Of a stretch of DNA of 64,000 nucleotides, positions 37,671-47,148 are shown piece after piece. Within the stretch, counting starts at the first letter, position 1, and each line of letters starts with the position of its first letter. The notes below the pieces were generated by a model, which was given only the letters and a program-made list of their open reading frames with translations, was not told the origin of the DNA and ran no database searches. Both the position numbers and the translations under genes were made by a program. Source of the DNA: Agromyces kandeliae (GTDB taxonomy: Bacteria; Actinomycetota; Actinomycetes; Actinomycetales; Microbacteriaceae); NCBI RefSeq assembly GCF_009674665.1, contig NZ_WKJD01000019.1, positions 333,017 to 397,016 of the forward strand, read 5' to 3'.

Positions 37671-38482
37671 GGCTCGATCGTAGGCTCCGCCTCCGTCGGT
37701 GCGGGCTCGAGGGCCTCGATCTCGGCGCGCACGTAGGGGTCGTCGGGCCGCGCGAGCGCGAGCGCGCGCTGGATCTCGAGCGCCTCGTCGGTGCGGCCGA
37801 GGGTGCGCAGGGCGCGCCCGACGGACCAGCGCGCCACGTGCTGCTGCCCCGCCGTCCCGTAGCGGTCGGCGGCGTCGACGGCCTTCTCGAAGTGGTACAG
37901 CGCCGCCTGCGCGTCGCCGCCGTCGTGCTTGGTCCACCCGAGGTTGTTGTGCAGCGCCACGCCCCAGCGCTTGAGGCGCGGGTCGCGGACGCCCTCGAGG
38001 ATGTCGAAGCCCTCCGCGGCCCACTCCTCCTCGTGGCCGGCGTCGTTCAGCGCGAGCATGTGCAGGGCGTCGAGCACGAGGAACGTCGATCCGCCCAGCG
38101 CCCCCTCTCGGACGGCCCGCGTGAACTCTGGCACGGCCTCGTCGACGCGCTCGCCGGCCGCGGCCATCCGACCCCGCTCGAGCGCGATGCGCGCGCGCAG
38201 CTCGGCCGCCTCCTCGTCGGAGTCGCCCGCGTCGGCCGACTCGAGCTCTGCGAGCACCGCGAGCGCCTCGTCCTCGCGCTGCTGGATCCCCATCGCGCGG
38301 GCCAGCTGCGTGGCCATGACCGCCCGGCCGTGCGCGGTCAGCGTCTCGTCGGCCGCGGCGGCGCGGAAGCGCTCCTCGCTCGCGGCGGGGTCGGCGAAGT
38401 CCCAGATCCGGTCGATCGCGAGCTGCTCCTGCGCCCGGTGGTGCGACGGATCGGCGTGCAGGGCGTCGGTCGAATCATCCAC
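37667..38482 (-). CDS. Tetratricopeptide-repeat protein
   Basis: A 271-residue soluble protein made of TPR-like helical pairs; the clearest is GDAQAALYHFEKAVDAADRYG followed by GRTDEALEIQRALALARPDD. No catalytic motif. It begins at a GTG, overlaps recG by ATGA, and is divergent from rsmD. The function is unknown; TPR proteins generally act as scaffolds. Confidence 0.75.
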   Translation of the reverse strand: MDDSTDALHADPSHHRAQEQLAIDRIWDFADPAASEERFRAAAADETLTAHGRAVMATQLARAMGIQQREDEALAVLAELESADAGDSDEEAAELRARIALERGRMAAAGERVDEAVPEFTRAVREGALGGSTFLVLDALHMLALNDAGHEEEWAAEGFDILEGVRDPRLKRWGVALHNNLGWTKHDGGDAQAALYHFEKAVDAADRYGTAGQQHVARWSVGRALRTLGRTDEALEIQRALALARPDDPYVRAEIEALEPAPTEAEPTIEP

Positions 38483-38516
38483 CAGACCATCATGGCAGCG
38501 CCCGAGGAGGGGCCGT

Positions 38517-38522
38517 TATGCT
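38517..38522 (+). promoter_or_regulatory. Probable -10 box (TATGCT) of rsmD
   Basis: TATGCT lies 8 nt before the rsmD ATG at 38531, suggesting a leaderless transcript. Only 48 nt separate rsmD from the divergent TPR gene, so both promoters share this space. Confidence 0.5.
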
Positions 38523-38530
38523 CCCGAGAC

Positions 38531-39190
38531 ATGACGCGCATCATCGCCGGCTTCGCCGGTTCGCTCACCCTCGCCGTGCCCCGCTCTGGCACGCGTCCGA
38601 CGAGCGATCGCGTGCGCGAGGCGATCTTCTCCGCGCTCGAGGCGCGAGATGCGGTGGCGGATGCCTCGGTGCTCGACCTCTACGCCGGATCGGGCGCGCT
38701 CGGGCTGGAGGCCGCGAGCCGCGGCGCCGCCGAGGTGGTCCTGGTCGAGCGGGCGCGGCCCGCGGCCGAGGTCTGCCGACGCAACGCCGCGGCGCTGGCC
38801 AGGGCCGCGCGCGGGGTGCGGGCACCGCGCGTCCGCGTGGAGGCCCGGAGCGTGGCGTCCTACCTGGAGTCGGCGGCCGGCGGCGTCGACCTGGCCTTCA
38901 TCGACCCGCCGTACGACCTCGGCGAGGTCGAACTGGCTCGCGACCTGGCGCTGCTCTCCCCGCTCCTGGCCGACTCCGCGACGGTCGTCGTCGAGCGCAG
39001 CAGCCGCTCCCCCGAGCCCGCCTGGCCCGACGGCATCGAGCCCGGGCGTCGTCGCGACTACGGCGAGACGACGCTCTGGTGGGCCTCCGCGGCCGAGCCC
39101 GAGGGGCGGACGGACGACGACGGCGACAGCCCGATCGACGGCGGTGCGGGCGCGCGGGATCAGCCCGTGCCGCCGTCCCAGCCCGAGTAG
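38531..39190 (+). CDS. rsmD: 16S rRNA (guanine(966)-N2)-methyltransferase RsmD
   Basis: A 219-residue methyltransferase. The N-terminal TRIIAGFAGSLTLAVP and GTRPTSDRVREAIFSAL are family markers; VLDLYAGSGALGLEAASRGA binds SAM and FIDPPYDL is the catalytic DPPY motif. The last 30 residues are a variable acidic tail, and the final 31 nt overlap the convergent thiL gene. Confidence 0.94.
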   Translation: MTRIIAGFAGSLTLAVPRSGTRPTSDRVREAIFSALEARDAVADASVLDLYAGSGALGLEAASRGAAEVVLVERARPAAEVCRRNAAALARAARGVRAPRVRVEARSVASYLESAAGGVDLAFIDPPYDLGEVELARDLALLSPLLADSATVVVERSSRSPEPAWPDGIEPGRRRDYGETTLWWASAAEPEGRTDDDGDSPIDGGAGARDQPVPPSQPE

Positions 39191-40158
39191 GGGTCCCATC
39201 CGCTCGTGTCGACGGGCTCGCCGTCGAGGGTGAGCCGCCCGGCGTCGCCGTTCACGACGCCCACGACCTCGAACGGCTCGGGAGGGACGGCGCCCGGGGG
39301 GAACGTCGCGAGCAGGCCGTGGTCCTCGGCACCGGCGAGCGCCGTCAGCGGATCGGGTCCGAGCGCGTCGGCGTGGAACTCGAGCCCGACCGCGCTCGCC
39401 TCGGCGAGGCGCCGCGCGTCGCGTGCGAGCCCGTCGCTGACGTCGAGCATGGCGGTGGCGCCCGCCTCCGCCGCGGCGATGCCGGCCGACACCGGCGGCG
39501 AGGGCGCGAGCTGCGCGCCGACGAGGTGCGGATGCCGCTCCCGGGCCGCCTCGGCGAGGCCGGCGTCGGGATCGCCGTCGGCGTCGCGCGCCTCGGCGAA
39601 GAGCAGCTTGAGTCCGCGTGCCGCGTCGCCGCGCGCTCCGGCGTGCGCGAGGACGTCGCCCGGGCGCGCCCCGGAGCGCAGGACGGGGGCGCGCCCCGCC
39701 AGGTCGCCGAACGCGGTCACCGCGATGGTGAGCACCGATGACGCGGACAGGTCGCCGCCCACGACGCCGGCGCCCGGCGCGAGCGCCGCGAGCGCATCGC
39801 GCAGTCCGTCGGCGATGCCCTCGAGCAGTCCGACGGGCGTCGTGGGCGGCGCCGCGATCGAGACGACGAGTGCCGTGGGCCGGGCGCCCATCGCGGCGAC
39901 GTCGGTGAGGTTCGTCGCCGCCGCCTTCCAGCCCAGGTCGTGCGGGCGCGACCACGCGAGGCGGAAGTCGGGACCGTGCACCATGAGGTCGGTCGTGACG
40001 ACGAACCGCCCGTCGGCGGCGGCCACGACCGCTGCGTCGTCGCCCGCGCCGAGGAGCGCAGCATCGCCCGGTTCCAGGCGCGGGAGGATGCGGGCCAGCA
40101 CCGCGGTCTCGCCGAGCTCCCCGATCGTCGGCGAGGGCTCGAGTGCAGGCTGCTCCAT
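39160..40158 (-). CDS. thiL: Thiamine-monophosphate kinase
   Basis: A 332-residue AIRS-fold kinase making thiamine diphosphate from thiamine monophosphate. It has GDDAAVV and VVTTDLMVHGPDFRLAW, NLTDVAAMGARPTALVVSIAAP, VVGGDLSAS and MLDVSDGLARDA. No other thiamine genes are nearby. The start ATG at 40158 lies 7 nt behind a TACCGT -10 box and 25 nt from the start of the divergent lipoprotein gene. Confidence 0.94.
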   Translation of the reverse strand: MEQPALEPSPTIGELGETAVLARILPRLEPGDAALLGAGDDAAVVAAADGRFVVTTDLMVHGPDFRLAWSRPHDLGWKAAATNLTDVAAMGARPTALVVSIAAPPTTPVGLLEGIADGLRDALAALAPGAGVVGGDLSASSVLTIAVTAFGDLAGRAPVLRSGARPGDVLAHAGARGDAARGLKLLFAEARDADGDPDAGLAEAARERHPHLVGAQLAPSPPVSAGIAAAEAGATAMLDVSDGLARDARRLAEASAVGLEFHADALGPDPLTALAGAEDHGLLATFPPGAVPPEPFEVVGVVNGDAGRLTLDGEPVDTSGWDPYSGWDGGTG

Positions 40159-40165
40159 GGCTCCC

Positions 40166-40175
40166 ACGGTAGCCT
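40166..40175. promoter_or_regulatory. Overlapping opposed -10 boxes of thiL and the DUF3515 gene
   Basis: ACGGTAGCCT contains TACCGT on the minus strand (7 nt before the thiL ATG) and TAGCCT on the plus strand (8 nt before the DUF3515 ATG). They share the central TA, so only one polymerase could open this DNA at a time. Both spacings predict leaderless mRNAs. Confidence 0.55.
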
Positions 40176-40183
40176 GATCGACG

Positions 40184-40714
40184 ATGCCAACTCCCCCGTC
40201 AGGCCGCCCACGGCGCCGCAGTGCGCGCCTCGGTGCAGCCGCGCTCGTCGCGGCCTCGACCGTGCCGCTCCTCGCCGGCTGCAGCCAGCCGGTCCCCTTC
40301 GATCCCGCACCGGATGCCGCGGACGCCGACTGCGCCTCGGTCGTGGTCCGCCTCCCCGACCAGGTCGCCGGGCTCGACGCCCGCGAGACCACCGCGCAGG
40401 GCACGGGAGCCTGGGGCTCGCCGGCATCGGTGCTGCTCCGATGCGGGGTCGAGCCGCCCGGCCCCACGACGCTGCGCTGCGTGAGCGTCGACGACGTCGA
40501 TTGGATCATCGACGAGTCCGACGCGCCGACCTACCGCTTCGTGACCTACGGACGCACGCCCGCCGTCGAGGTCGTCGTCGACAACGACACGGTCGCCGGC
40601 TCCACGGCCATCGCAGACCTCTCGGGCGCGGTCGCCGCGATCCCGGCCGTGGGCGGATGCACCGACCTCGAGGACCTCGCCCCCGCGACAGACGGGTCGG
40701 CCGACGCCGGCTGA
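40184..40714 (+). CDS. DUF3515 family lipoprotein
   Basis: A 176-residue lipoprotein. Arg-rich N-terminus, hydrophobic stretch (residues 16-30) and lipobox LLAGC with the modified cysteine at C33. The mature part contains TTLRCVSVDDVDWIIDE and TYRFVTYGRTPAVEVVV, typical of the DUF3515 family, which lies beside ddl/thiL in many actinobacteria and has no known function. Surface-anchored outside the membrane. Confidence 0.88.
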   Translation: MPTPPSGRPRRRSARLGAAALVAASTVPLLAGCSQPVPFDPAPDAADADCASVVVRLPDQVAGLDARETTAQGTGAWGSPASVLLRCGVEPPGPTTLRCVSVDDVDWIIDESDAPTYRFVTYGRTPAVEVVVDNDTVAGSTAIADLSGAVAAIPAVGGCTDLEDLAPATDGSADAG

Positions 40715-40756
40715 CCCGGCCGCGCCATCCGGCCGGCGTCGTCGCGGCGACCCGAC

Positions 40757-41857
40757 TCAGCCGACGCGGACGCCCCGCGCCAGCCCGACCCGGATGAGCT
40801 CGTCGATCAGCTCGGGGTAGCTCACGCCCGACTCCTGCCAGCACCGCGGGAACATCGAGATCGGCGTGAAGCCCGGCATCGTGTTCAGCTCGTTGACGAC
40901 GAACCCCTCCTCGGTGAGGAAGAAGTCCACGCGCGCGAGCCCCTCGGCACCGATCGCCTGGAAGGAACGGATCGCGAGGTCGCGCATCTCGTCGAGCCGC
41001 CCGTCGCCCAGGTCGGCGGGGCACACGAGGTCGACGCCGGGCGCGTCGAGGTACTTCGCCGCGAAGTCGTAGAAGCCGTCGCCCGCGAGCACGATCTCGC
41101 CAGCGACCGACGCGCGCGGCGGCTCGCCGGGCGCACCGCCGAGCACGCCGATCTCGACCTCGCGGCCGATCACCGCGGACTCGACGAGCACGGTGTCGTC
41201 CTCGGCGAACGCGACCTCGAGCGCCGCGTCGAGCTGTGCGCCGTCGGAGACCTTGCTCACGCCGACGCTCGAGCCGGCTCGGGCCGGCTTCACGAACTGC
41301 GGCAGGCCGAGGGCTGCCGCGTCCGCGCGCACGGCGGCCGGGTCGTCGGCCCATTCCCTCGCGGTCACGGTGCGCCACGGTGCGACCGGGATGCCGGCCG
41401 CTGCGAGCGCGGTCTTCGTGAAGTGCTTGTGCATGCCGAGTGCGCTCGCGAGCACGCCCGAGCCGACGTAGGGCAGGCCGAGCAGCTCGAACTGGCCCTG
41501 GATCGTGCCGTCCTCGCCGAAGGGACCGTGCAGGATCGGGAAGACCAGGTCGACCTCGCCGAGCGAGGCCTCCTCGCCGCTCGCGGTCACGACGTGGAGC
41601 TCGCGGGAGGCCGCCGACTCCGGCCAGCGCACGCGCGTGCCGTTGTCGTGCACCTCGGGCAGGTGCTCCGGGTCGAGCGCGAACCGCTCGGGGTCGTCGG
41701 CCTCCAGCACGAACGCGCCGTCGCGCGTGATCCCGACCGGGATCAGTTCGTAGCGGTCACGGTCGATCGCCCGGAGCACCCCCGCCGCCGTGGCGCAGCT
41801 GATCGAATGCTCGCTGGAGCGCCCGCCGAAGAGCAGAACCACCCTGAGCTTGTCCAT
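40757..41857 (-). CDS. ddl: D-alanine--D-alanine ligase
   Basis: A 366-residue ATP-grasp ligase supplying D-Ala-D-Ala for peptidoglycan. It has VVLLFGGRSSEHSISCATA, PILHGPFGEDGTIQG, QFVKPARAGSSVGVSKV and FVVNELNTMPGFTPISMFP. The start at 41857 (MDKLRVV) is the family N-terminus. The first 101 nt lie inside the gpsA reading frame. Confidence 0.97.
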   Translation of the reverse strand: MDKLRVVLLFGGRSSEHSISCATAAGVLRAIDRDRYELIPVGITRDGAFVLEADDPERFALDPEHLPEVHDNGTRVRWPESAASRELHVVTASGEEASLGEVDLVFPILHGPFGEDGTIQGQFELLGLPYVGSGVLASALGMHKHFTKTALAAAGIPVAPWRTVTAREWADDPAAVRADAAALGLPQFVKPARAGSSVGVSKVSDGAQLDAALEVAFAEDDTVLVESAVIGREVEIGVLGGAPGEPPRASVAGEIVLAGDGFYDFAAKYLDAPGVDLVCPADLGDGRLDEMRDLAIRSFQAIGAEGLARVDFFLTEEGFVVNELNTMPGFTPISMFPRCWQESGVSYPELIDELIRVGLARGVRVG

Positions 41858-42893
41858 CCATCGTCCTTTCGCCCTGCGGCTCGTCGTCGGTCGTGAGGTG
41901 CGGCGCGATGTCCTTCGGAGCGAGCGTTCCGGCCAGCACCTGCCGGACCTGCTCGACGATGGGCATCTCGACGCCCTTGGCGCGCGCCAGTTCGAGGATC
42001 GGACCGACGGACGCGAGCCCCTCGGTGGTCTGCTGCATCTGGTTGACGACCTCGGGCAGCTTGTAGCCCTGGCCGAGCAGCCGCCCGGCCGTGTTGTTGC
42101 GCGACAGCGGCGACTGGCAGGTCGCGATGAGGTCGCCGAGGCCCGCGAGGCCCGACAGCGTGTCGGGGTGCGCACCGTACGCGACCGCGAAGTCGGTCAT
42201 CTCGACGAGGCCGCGGGTGATGATCGACGCCTTCGTGTTCTCGCCGTAGCCGGCCCCGTCGACGATGCCGATCGCGACCGCGATGAGGTTCTTCAGGACC
42301 CCGCCGAACTCGGTGCCGATCACGTCGGTGTTCACGAACGAGTGGAAGTAGCGGTTGCGCGAGACGGATGCCACGGACTGCGCGGTCTCCAGGCTCGAGG
42401 ACGACACGACGGCCGCCGTCGGCTGCTCGCGCGCGATCTCGAGGGCGAGGTTCGGACCGGAGATCACCGCGATCTTCGACTCGGCGATCGGGAGCACCTC
42501 GGCGATGACCTCGCTCATGCGGTGGCCCGTCGACTTCTCGACGCCCTTCATGAGCGAGACGATCGTCGCCTCGGCGTGCAGGTGCGGCTCCGCAGCGATC
42601 AGGTTCTGGCGGAGGGTCTGGCTCGGCACGCTGATGTAGACCTGCTCGGCGCCAGCGAGGGCGAGATCGAGCCGACTCGTCGCGCGGAGCCCGATCGGCA
42701 GGTTGATGCCGGCGAGGTAGTCGCTGTTGCGCTTGGCCTCCTGGATCTCGCGCGCGAGCTCGGGGCGTCTGGCCCACAGCATGACGTCGGCCCCGCCGTC
42801 GGCGAGGATCTTCGCGAACGTCGTGCCCCAGCTGCCCGCGCCGAGCACGGCGACGCGCTTGCCGGGCATGCGGCGCCCCGCCCCCCTAGCCAT
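41757..42893 (-). CDS. gpsA: Glycerol-3-phosphate dehydrogenase [NAD(P)+]
   Basis: A 378-residue GpsA. The NAD fold VAVLGAGSWGTTFAKILADGG, ISVPSQTLRQNL, GVLKNLIAVAIGIVDGAGYGENTKA and GLAGLGDLIATC are diagnostic. It makes sn-glycerol-3-phosphate for phospholipids. The last 35 or so residues, after LTTDDEPQGER, run 101 nt into ddl and are not family-like, so the overlap probably reflects a lost earlier stop. The ATG at 42893 overlaps the plsC stop; an alternative ATG at 42869 has a better G-rich binding site. Confidence 0.95.
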   Translation of the reverse strand: MARGAGRRMPGKRVAVLGAGSWGTTFAKILADGGADVMLWARRPELAREIQEAKRNSDYLAGINLPIGLRATSRLDLALAGAEQVYISVPSQTLRQNLIAAEPHLHAEATIVSLMKGVEKSTGHRMSEVIAEVLPIAESKIAVISGPNLALEIAREQPTAAVVSSSSLETAQSVASVSRNRYFHSFVNTDVIGTEFGGVLKNLIAVAIGIVDGAGYGENTKASIITRGLVEMTDFAVAYGAHPDTLSGLAGLGDLIATCQSPLSRNNTAGRLLGQGYKLPEVVNQMQQTTEGLASVGPILELARAKGVEMPIVEQVRQVLAGTLAPKDIAPHLTTDDEPQGERTMDGQAQGGSALRRALQRAFDQLRHGGGGAPGDRP

Positions 42894-43662
42894 CGAGGCG
42901 CCCCGTCTCCTTCTGCCCGTGCTTCGCCGGGTCCCAGCGCTCCGACGGCGGCGCCTCGTGGCGAAGCTCGCCGACGAGCGCGGCGATCGCGTTCATCAGG
43001 TCGTTCGTGGCGGCGAGCAGGGTCGCCTGGTCGAGCGGCTTCCCCTCGTAGGCCGACAGGTCGAGCGGCTCGCCGATGATGACGTCGACGGTCTTCCGCG
43101 GGAAGAAGCTGACCTTCTTCGCGTAGCGGGGCATGATCTGCTGGGTGCCCCAATGGGCCGCCGGGATCACGGGGATGCCGCGCTCGAGCGCGATGCGGAC
43201 CGCGCCGGTCTTGCCGCGCATCGGCCACAGGTCGGGATCCCGCGTCAGCGAGCCCTCCGGGTAGACGATGACCATCCGCCCCTTCTCGACGAGCTCCTCA
43301 GCCGCGCGGATCGCCGCGTGGCTGCTGCTGCCGGCCCGCTCGACGGGGATCTGGCCCGACCTGCGGAGGAACCACCCGGCGACGGGGATCTTGAACAGCG
43401 AGGCCTTCGCCATGAACCGGGGCAGGCGCCCGAGATGCCACGAGGCGACGCCCATGACGAGCGGGTCGATCTCGCTGTAGTGGTTGGGCGACAGCACGAA
43501 GGCGCCGGCCTGCGGCATCCGCTCGGGGCGGTGGAAACGGTACTTCACGCCGAGGCTCCAGAACGGGAGGATCAGCGCGGCCAGCACCCAGAAGAAGGAG
43601 GGCCGGCGCTTCTCGGCGCCGGGCTTCACTGCGGGCACGACGGCGGGGTCACGATGGGGCAC
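42886..43662 (-). CDS. plsC: 1-acyl-sn-glycerol-3-phosphate acyltransferase
   Basis: A 258-residue acyltransferase with an N-terminal membrane segment (FFWVLAALILPFWSLGVKY), the catalytic NHYSEID (NHx4D type) and the substrate-binding YPEGSLTRD. It makes phosphatidic acid, next to GpsA in the pathway and in the genome. Start is GTG; GATAAT lies 6 nt upstream inside the murA 3' end and could be its own -10. Confidence 0.93.
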   Translation of the reverse strand: MPHRDPAVVPAVKPGAEKRRPSFFWVLAALILPFWSLGVKYRFHRPERMPQAGAFVLSPNHYSEIDPLVMGVASWHLGRLPRFMAKASLFKIPVAGWFLRRSGQIPVERAGSSSHAAIRAAEELVEKGRMVIVYPEGSLTRDPDLWPMRGKTGAVRIALERGIPVIPAAHWGTQQIMPRYAKKVSFFPRKTVDVIIGEPLDLSAYEGKPLDQATLLAATNDLMNAIAALVGELRHEAPPSERWDPAKHGQKETGRLDG

Positions 43663-43669
43663 AGACCCA

Positions 43670-45040
43670 TTATCCTTCGAGCGCGAAGTCCGCTCCGAGC
43701 AGCTCCAGCTTCATGATGAAGTTCTCGTAGCCGCGCGCGATGATCCCGACGTTCGACACGGTCGAGCGCCCCTCGGCGGTCAGCGCCGCGATGAGGTGGC
43801 TGAACCCGCCACGCAGGTCGGGAACCTCGATGTCGGCGCCGCGGAGCTGCGAGGGACCGGAGATCACCGCGGAGTGCTTGAAGTTGCGCTGACCGAACCG
43901 GCACGGCCGTCCGCCCAGGCACTCCTTGTGCACGTCGATCGACGCGCCCATCTCGACGAGCGCGTCGACGAAGCCGAAGCGCTGCTCGTAGACGGTCTCG
44001 TGCACGATCGAGACGCCCTTCGCCTTGGTGAGCGCCACGACGAGCGGCTGCTGCCAGTCGGTCATGAAGCCCGGGTGCACGTCCGTCTCGATGATGACGT
44101 GCTTCAGCTCCCCGCCGGGGTGGTAGAAGCGGATGCCGTCGTCCTCGATCTCGAACGCGCCGCCGACCTTGCGGAAGATGTTGAGGAAGGTCAGCATCTC
44201 GGGCTGGCGGGCACCGCCCACGAAGATGTCGCCCTCCGTCGCGAGCGCGGCCGCGGCCCAGCTCGCCGCCTCGTTCCGGTCGAACAGCGCGCGGTGGCTG
44301 TAGCCCTGCAGCCGCTCGACGCCCTCGATGCGGATCACGCGGTCGGTGTCGACCGTGATGATGGCGCCCATCTTCTGCAGGATGTTGATGAGGTCCATGA
44401 TCTCGGGCTCGATCGCCGCGCCCGACAGCTCGGTGATGCCGTCGGCGAGCACCGCAGTGAGCAGGACCTGCTCGGTCGCGCCGACGCTCGGGTACGGCAG
44501 CGAGACCTTCGCGCCCTTCAGCCCGGTCGGTGCCGACATGCGGATGCCGCTCGGCAGCTTCTCGACGATCGCACCGAAGTTGCGCAGGACCTCGAGGTGG
44601 TAGTCGATCGGCCGGTCGCCGATGCGGCAGCCGCCGAGGTCGGGGATGAACGCCTCGCCGAGGCGGTGCAGCAGCGGCCCGCAGAACAGGATCGGGATGC
44701 GGCTCGACCCCGCGTGCGCGTCGATGTCGGCCATGTGCGCCGACTCGACCGCTGACGGGTCGAGGATGAGCTCGTCGGGCTCGGCGCCCTCGGTGACGGT
44801 CACCCCGTGCACCTCGAGGAGGCCGCGCACGATCCGCACGTCGCTGATGTTCGGGACGTCCTTCAGGACGCTCGGCGTGTCGCCGAGGATCGCCGCGACC
44901 ATCGCCTTCGTGACGAGGTTCTTGGCCCCCTTCAGCTCGATCCGACCACGAAGAGGCTTGCCTCCGTTGATCGTGATGCGGTCGACCGGGAGGCCGACCG
45001 CCGTTCCGTGCTGCTTCGCGTCATCCACGAGTGTGTTCAC
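43670..45040 (-). CDS. murA: UDP-N-acetylglucosamine 1-carboxyvinyltransferase
   Basis: A 456-residue EPSP synthase-fold enzyme starting peptidoglycan synthesis. It has LKGAKNLVTKAMVAAIL, LGGCRIGDRPIDYHLEVLRNFGA with the fosfomycin-sensitive active-site Cys, SVGATEQVLLTAVLADG, and TDVHPGFMTDWQQPLVVALT. Start GTG directly abuts the leuD stop (TGAGTG), so it is part of the leuC-leuD transcript and translationally coupled to it. Confidence 0.97.
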   Translation of the reverse strand: MNTLVDDAKQHGTAVGLPVDRITINGGKPLRGRIELKGAKNLVTKAMVAAILGDTPSVLKDVPNISDVRIVRGLLEVHGVTVTEGAEPDELILDPSAVESAHMADIDAHAGSSRIPILFCGPLLHRLGEAFIPDLGGCRIGDRPIDYHLEVLRNFGAIVEKLPSGIRMSAPTGLKGAKVSLPYPSVGATEQVLLTAVLADGITELSGAAIEPEIMDLINILQKMGAIITVDTDRVIRIEGVERLQGYSHRALFDRNEAASWAAAALATEGDIFVGGARQPEMLTFLNIFRKVGGAFEIEDDGIRFYHPGGELKHVIIETDVHPGFMTDWQQPLVVALTKAKGVSIVHETVYEQRFGFVDALVEMGASIDVHKECLGGRPCRFGQRNFKHSAVISGPSQLRGADIEVPDLRGGFSHLIAALTAEGRSTVSNVGIIARGYENFIMKLELLGADFALEG

Positions 45041-45658
45041 TCAGTTCCCTGTCTCTGCCGGCTCCCTGATGGGGAGCGTCGTCGGCCGCCACCCCGCCCG
45101 AGTCGCCTCGAAGTCGGAGATGGCCTGCTCGTCCCGGAGGGTGAGCCCGATGTCGTCGAGCCCCTCGAGCAGCCTCCACCGAGTGTAGTCATCGATATCG
45201 AAGGCGACTGTGAGGCTCCCGATGCTCACCGTACGCTCAACCAGATCGACGGTCGCGGCTATTCCCGGCTGCGCCTCGATGGCCTCCCACAGTCGCTCGA
45301 TGTCCTCGTACGCGACCTGGGCCGCGAGGAGCCCCTGCTTGCCCGCGTTGCCGCGGAAGATGTCGCCGAACCGGCTCGAGATGACCACCTTGAAGCCGTA
45401 GTCGCGGAGCGCCCACACGGCGTGCTCGCGGCTCGAACCGGTGCCGAAGTCCGGGCCGGCGATCAGGACGGACGCCCCCGCGTGAGCGGGGTGGTTGAGC
45501 ACGAACTCGGGATCCTGTCGCCAGGCGTGGAAGAGCGCGTCGTCGAAGCCCGTCTTGGTGACGCGCTTGAGGAAGACCGCGGGGATGATCTGGTCGGTGT
45601 CGACGTTCGATCGGCGCAACGGGACGGCCACGCCGTCGTGCGTGCTGAACTTCTCCAT
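45041..45658 (-). CDS. leuD: 3-isopropylmalate dehydratase small subunit
   Basis: A 205-residue LeuD. It has [35 protein letters not shown] and [15 protein letters not shown]. Together with LeuC it isomerises 2-isopropylmalate to 3-isopropylmalate in leucine biosynthesis. It starts 2 nt after the leuC stop and ends next to murA. Control is expected to be set by the leucine leader upstream of leuC. Confidence 0.97.
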   Translation of the reverse strand: MEKFSTHDGVAVPLRRSNVDTDQIIPAVFLKRVTKTGFDDALFHAWRQDPEFVLNHPAHAGASVLIAGPDFGTGSSREHAVWALRDYGFKVVISSRFGDIFRGNAGKQGLLAAQVAYEDIERLWEAIEAQPGIAATVDLVERTVSIGSLTVAFDIDDYTRWRLLEGLDDIGLTLRDEQAISDFEATRAGWRPTTLPIREPAETGN

Positions 45659-45660
45659 GG

Positions 45661-47139
45661 TCAGTTGCCGCCCTTCGCGCCGGCGCCGACCGGTTCGTCG
45701 GCGGCATCCTGTTCGAGGTCCCACGGGCTCGAGAGCGTGCCTCGCACCGCCGTGGCGGCGGCGACGAGGGGCGAGACCAGGTGGGTCCGGCCGCCCTTGC
45801 CCTGGCGGCCCTCGAAGTTGCGGTTCGACGTCGACGCGCAGCGCTCGCCCGGCGCGAGCTGGTCGGGGTTCATGCCGAGGCACATCGAGCAGCCCGCGAA
45901 GCGCCACTCCGCACCGAACGCCTCGAAGACCTTGTCGAGCCCCTCGGCCTCGGCCTCGAGCCGCACGCGGGCCGAGCCCGGTACGACCATGACGCGGACG
46001 CCCTCGGCCTTGGTGCGGCCCTCGATGATCGATGCGAACGCGCGGAGGTCCTCGATGCGGCTGTTCGTGCACGAGCCCATGAAGACGGCGTCGACCGGGA
46101 TCTGCTTGAGCGGCGTGCCCGGCTCGAGGTCCATGTACTCGAGCGCGCGCTCGGCGGCGGCCCGCTCGTGCTGGTCCTCGATCGCGGCCGGGTCGGGCAC
46201 GGACTCGCTGAGCGAGACGCCCTGGCCGGGGTTCGTCCCCCAGGTGACGAAGGGCTCGAGCTCGTCGGCGTCGATGAACACCTCGGCGTCGAAGACGGCG
46301 CCATCGTCGGTCGGCAGCGTGCGCCAGTACTCGACCGCCCGCTCCCAGTCCTCGCCCTGCGGCGCGTGCGCGCGGCCCTTCAGGTACTCGAACGTGGTCT
46401 CGTCGGGGGCGACCATGCCGGCTCGGGCGCCCGCCTCGATCGACATGTTGCAGATCGTCATGCGGCCGTCCATGGACAGCGCGCGGATGGCGCTGCCGCG
46501 GTACTCGAGCACGTAGCCCTGCCCGCCGCCCGTGCCGATCTTCGCGATCACCGCGAGGATGATGTCCTTCGCCGTGACTCCGGGGCGGAGCGTGCCCTCG
46601 ACCGTGATCGCCATCGTCTTGAACGGCTTCAGCGGGAGCGTCTGCGTGGCGAGCACGTGCTCGACCTCGCTCGTGCCGATGCCGAACGCCATCGCGCCGA
46701 ACGCGCCATGGGTCGAGGTGTGGCTGTCGCCGCAGACGACCGTGATGCCGGGCTGCGTCAGGCCGAGCTGCGGGCCGACGACGTGGACGATGCCCTGCTC
46801 CTTGTCGCCCAGGGAGTGCAGGCGGATGCCGAACTCCGCGGCGTTGCGGCGCAGCGTCTCGATCTGCGTGCGACTCGTCGGGTCGGCGATCGGCTTGTCG
46901 ATGTCGAGCGTCGGCGTGTTGTGGTCCTCGGTCGCGATCGTGAGGTCGGGGCGGCGGACGGGGCGGCCGGCCATGCGGAGCCCGTCGAACGCCTGGGGGC
47001 TCGTGACCTCGTGCACGAGGTGCAGGTCGATGTAGATGAGGTCGGGCGTGCCGGCCTCGCCCTTCGCGACGAGGTGCGCGTCCCAGACCTTCTCGGCCAG
47101 GGTGCGCGGACGCGCCGGGTTCGGGGTGCTGTCGTTCAT
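45661..47139 (-). CDS. leuC: 3-isopropylmalate dehydratase large subunit
   Basis: A 492-residue aconitase-family subunit. The [4Fe-4S] ligand cysteines are in [12 protein letters not shown] and [30 protein letters not shown] and [19 protein letters not shown] are family signatures. The start ATG at 47139 has the binding site GAAGGAAG (47149-47156) 9 nt upstream. This site is complementary to the Leu codons of the upstream leader peptide, so translation is probably tuned by leucyl-tRNA supply. Confidence 0.97.
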   Translation of the reverse strand: MNDSTPNPARPRTLAEKVWDAHLVAKGEAGTPDLIYIDLHLVHEVTSPQAFDGLRMAGRPVRRPDLTIATEDHNTPTLDIDKPIADPTSRTQIETLRRNAAEFGIRLHSLGDKEQGIVHVVGPQLGLTQPGITVVCGDSHTSTHGAFGAMAFGIGTSEVEHVLATQTLPLKPFKTMAITVEGTLRPGVTAKDIILAVIAKIGTGGGQGYVLEYRGSAIRALSMDGRMTICNMSIEAGARAGMVAPDETTFEYLKGRAHAPQGEDWERAVEYWRTLPTDDGAVFDAEVFIDADELEPFVTWGTNPGQGVSLSESVPDPAAIEDQHERAAAERALEYMDLEPGTPLKQIPVDAVFMGSCTNSRIEDLRAFASIIEGRTKAEGVRVMVVPGSARVRLEAEAEGLDKVFEAFGAEWRFAGCSMCLGMNPDQLAPGERCASTSNRNFEGRQGKGGRTHLVSPLVAAATAVRGTLSSPWDLEQDAADEPVGAGAKGGN

Positions 47140-47148
47140 GCGGTTCGT

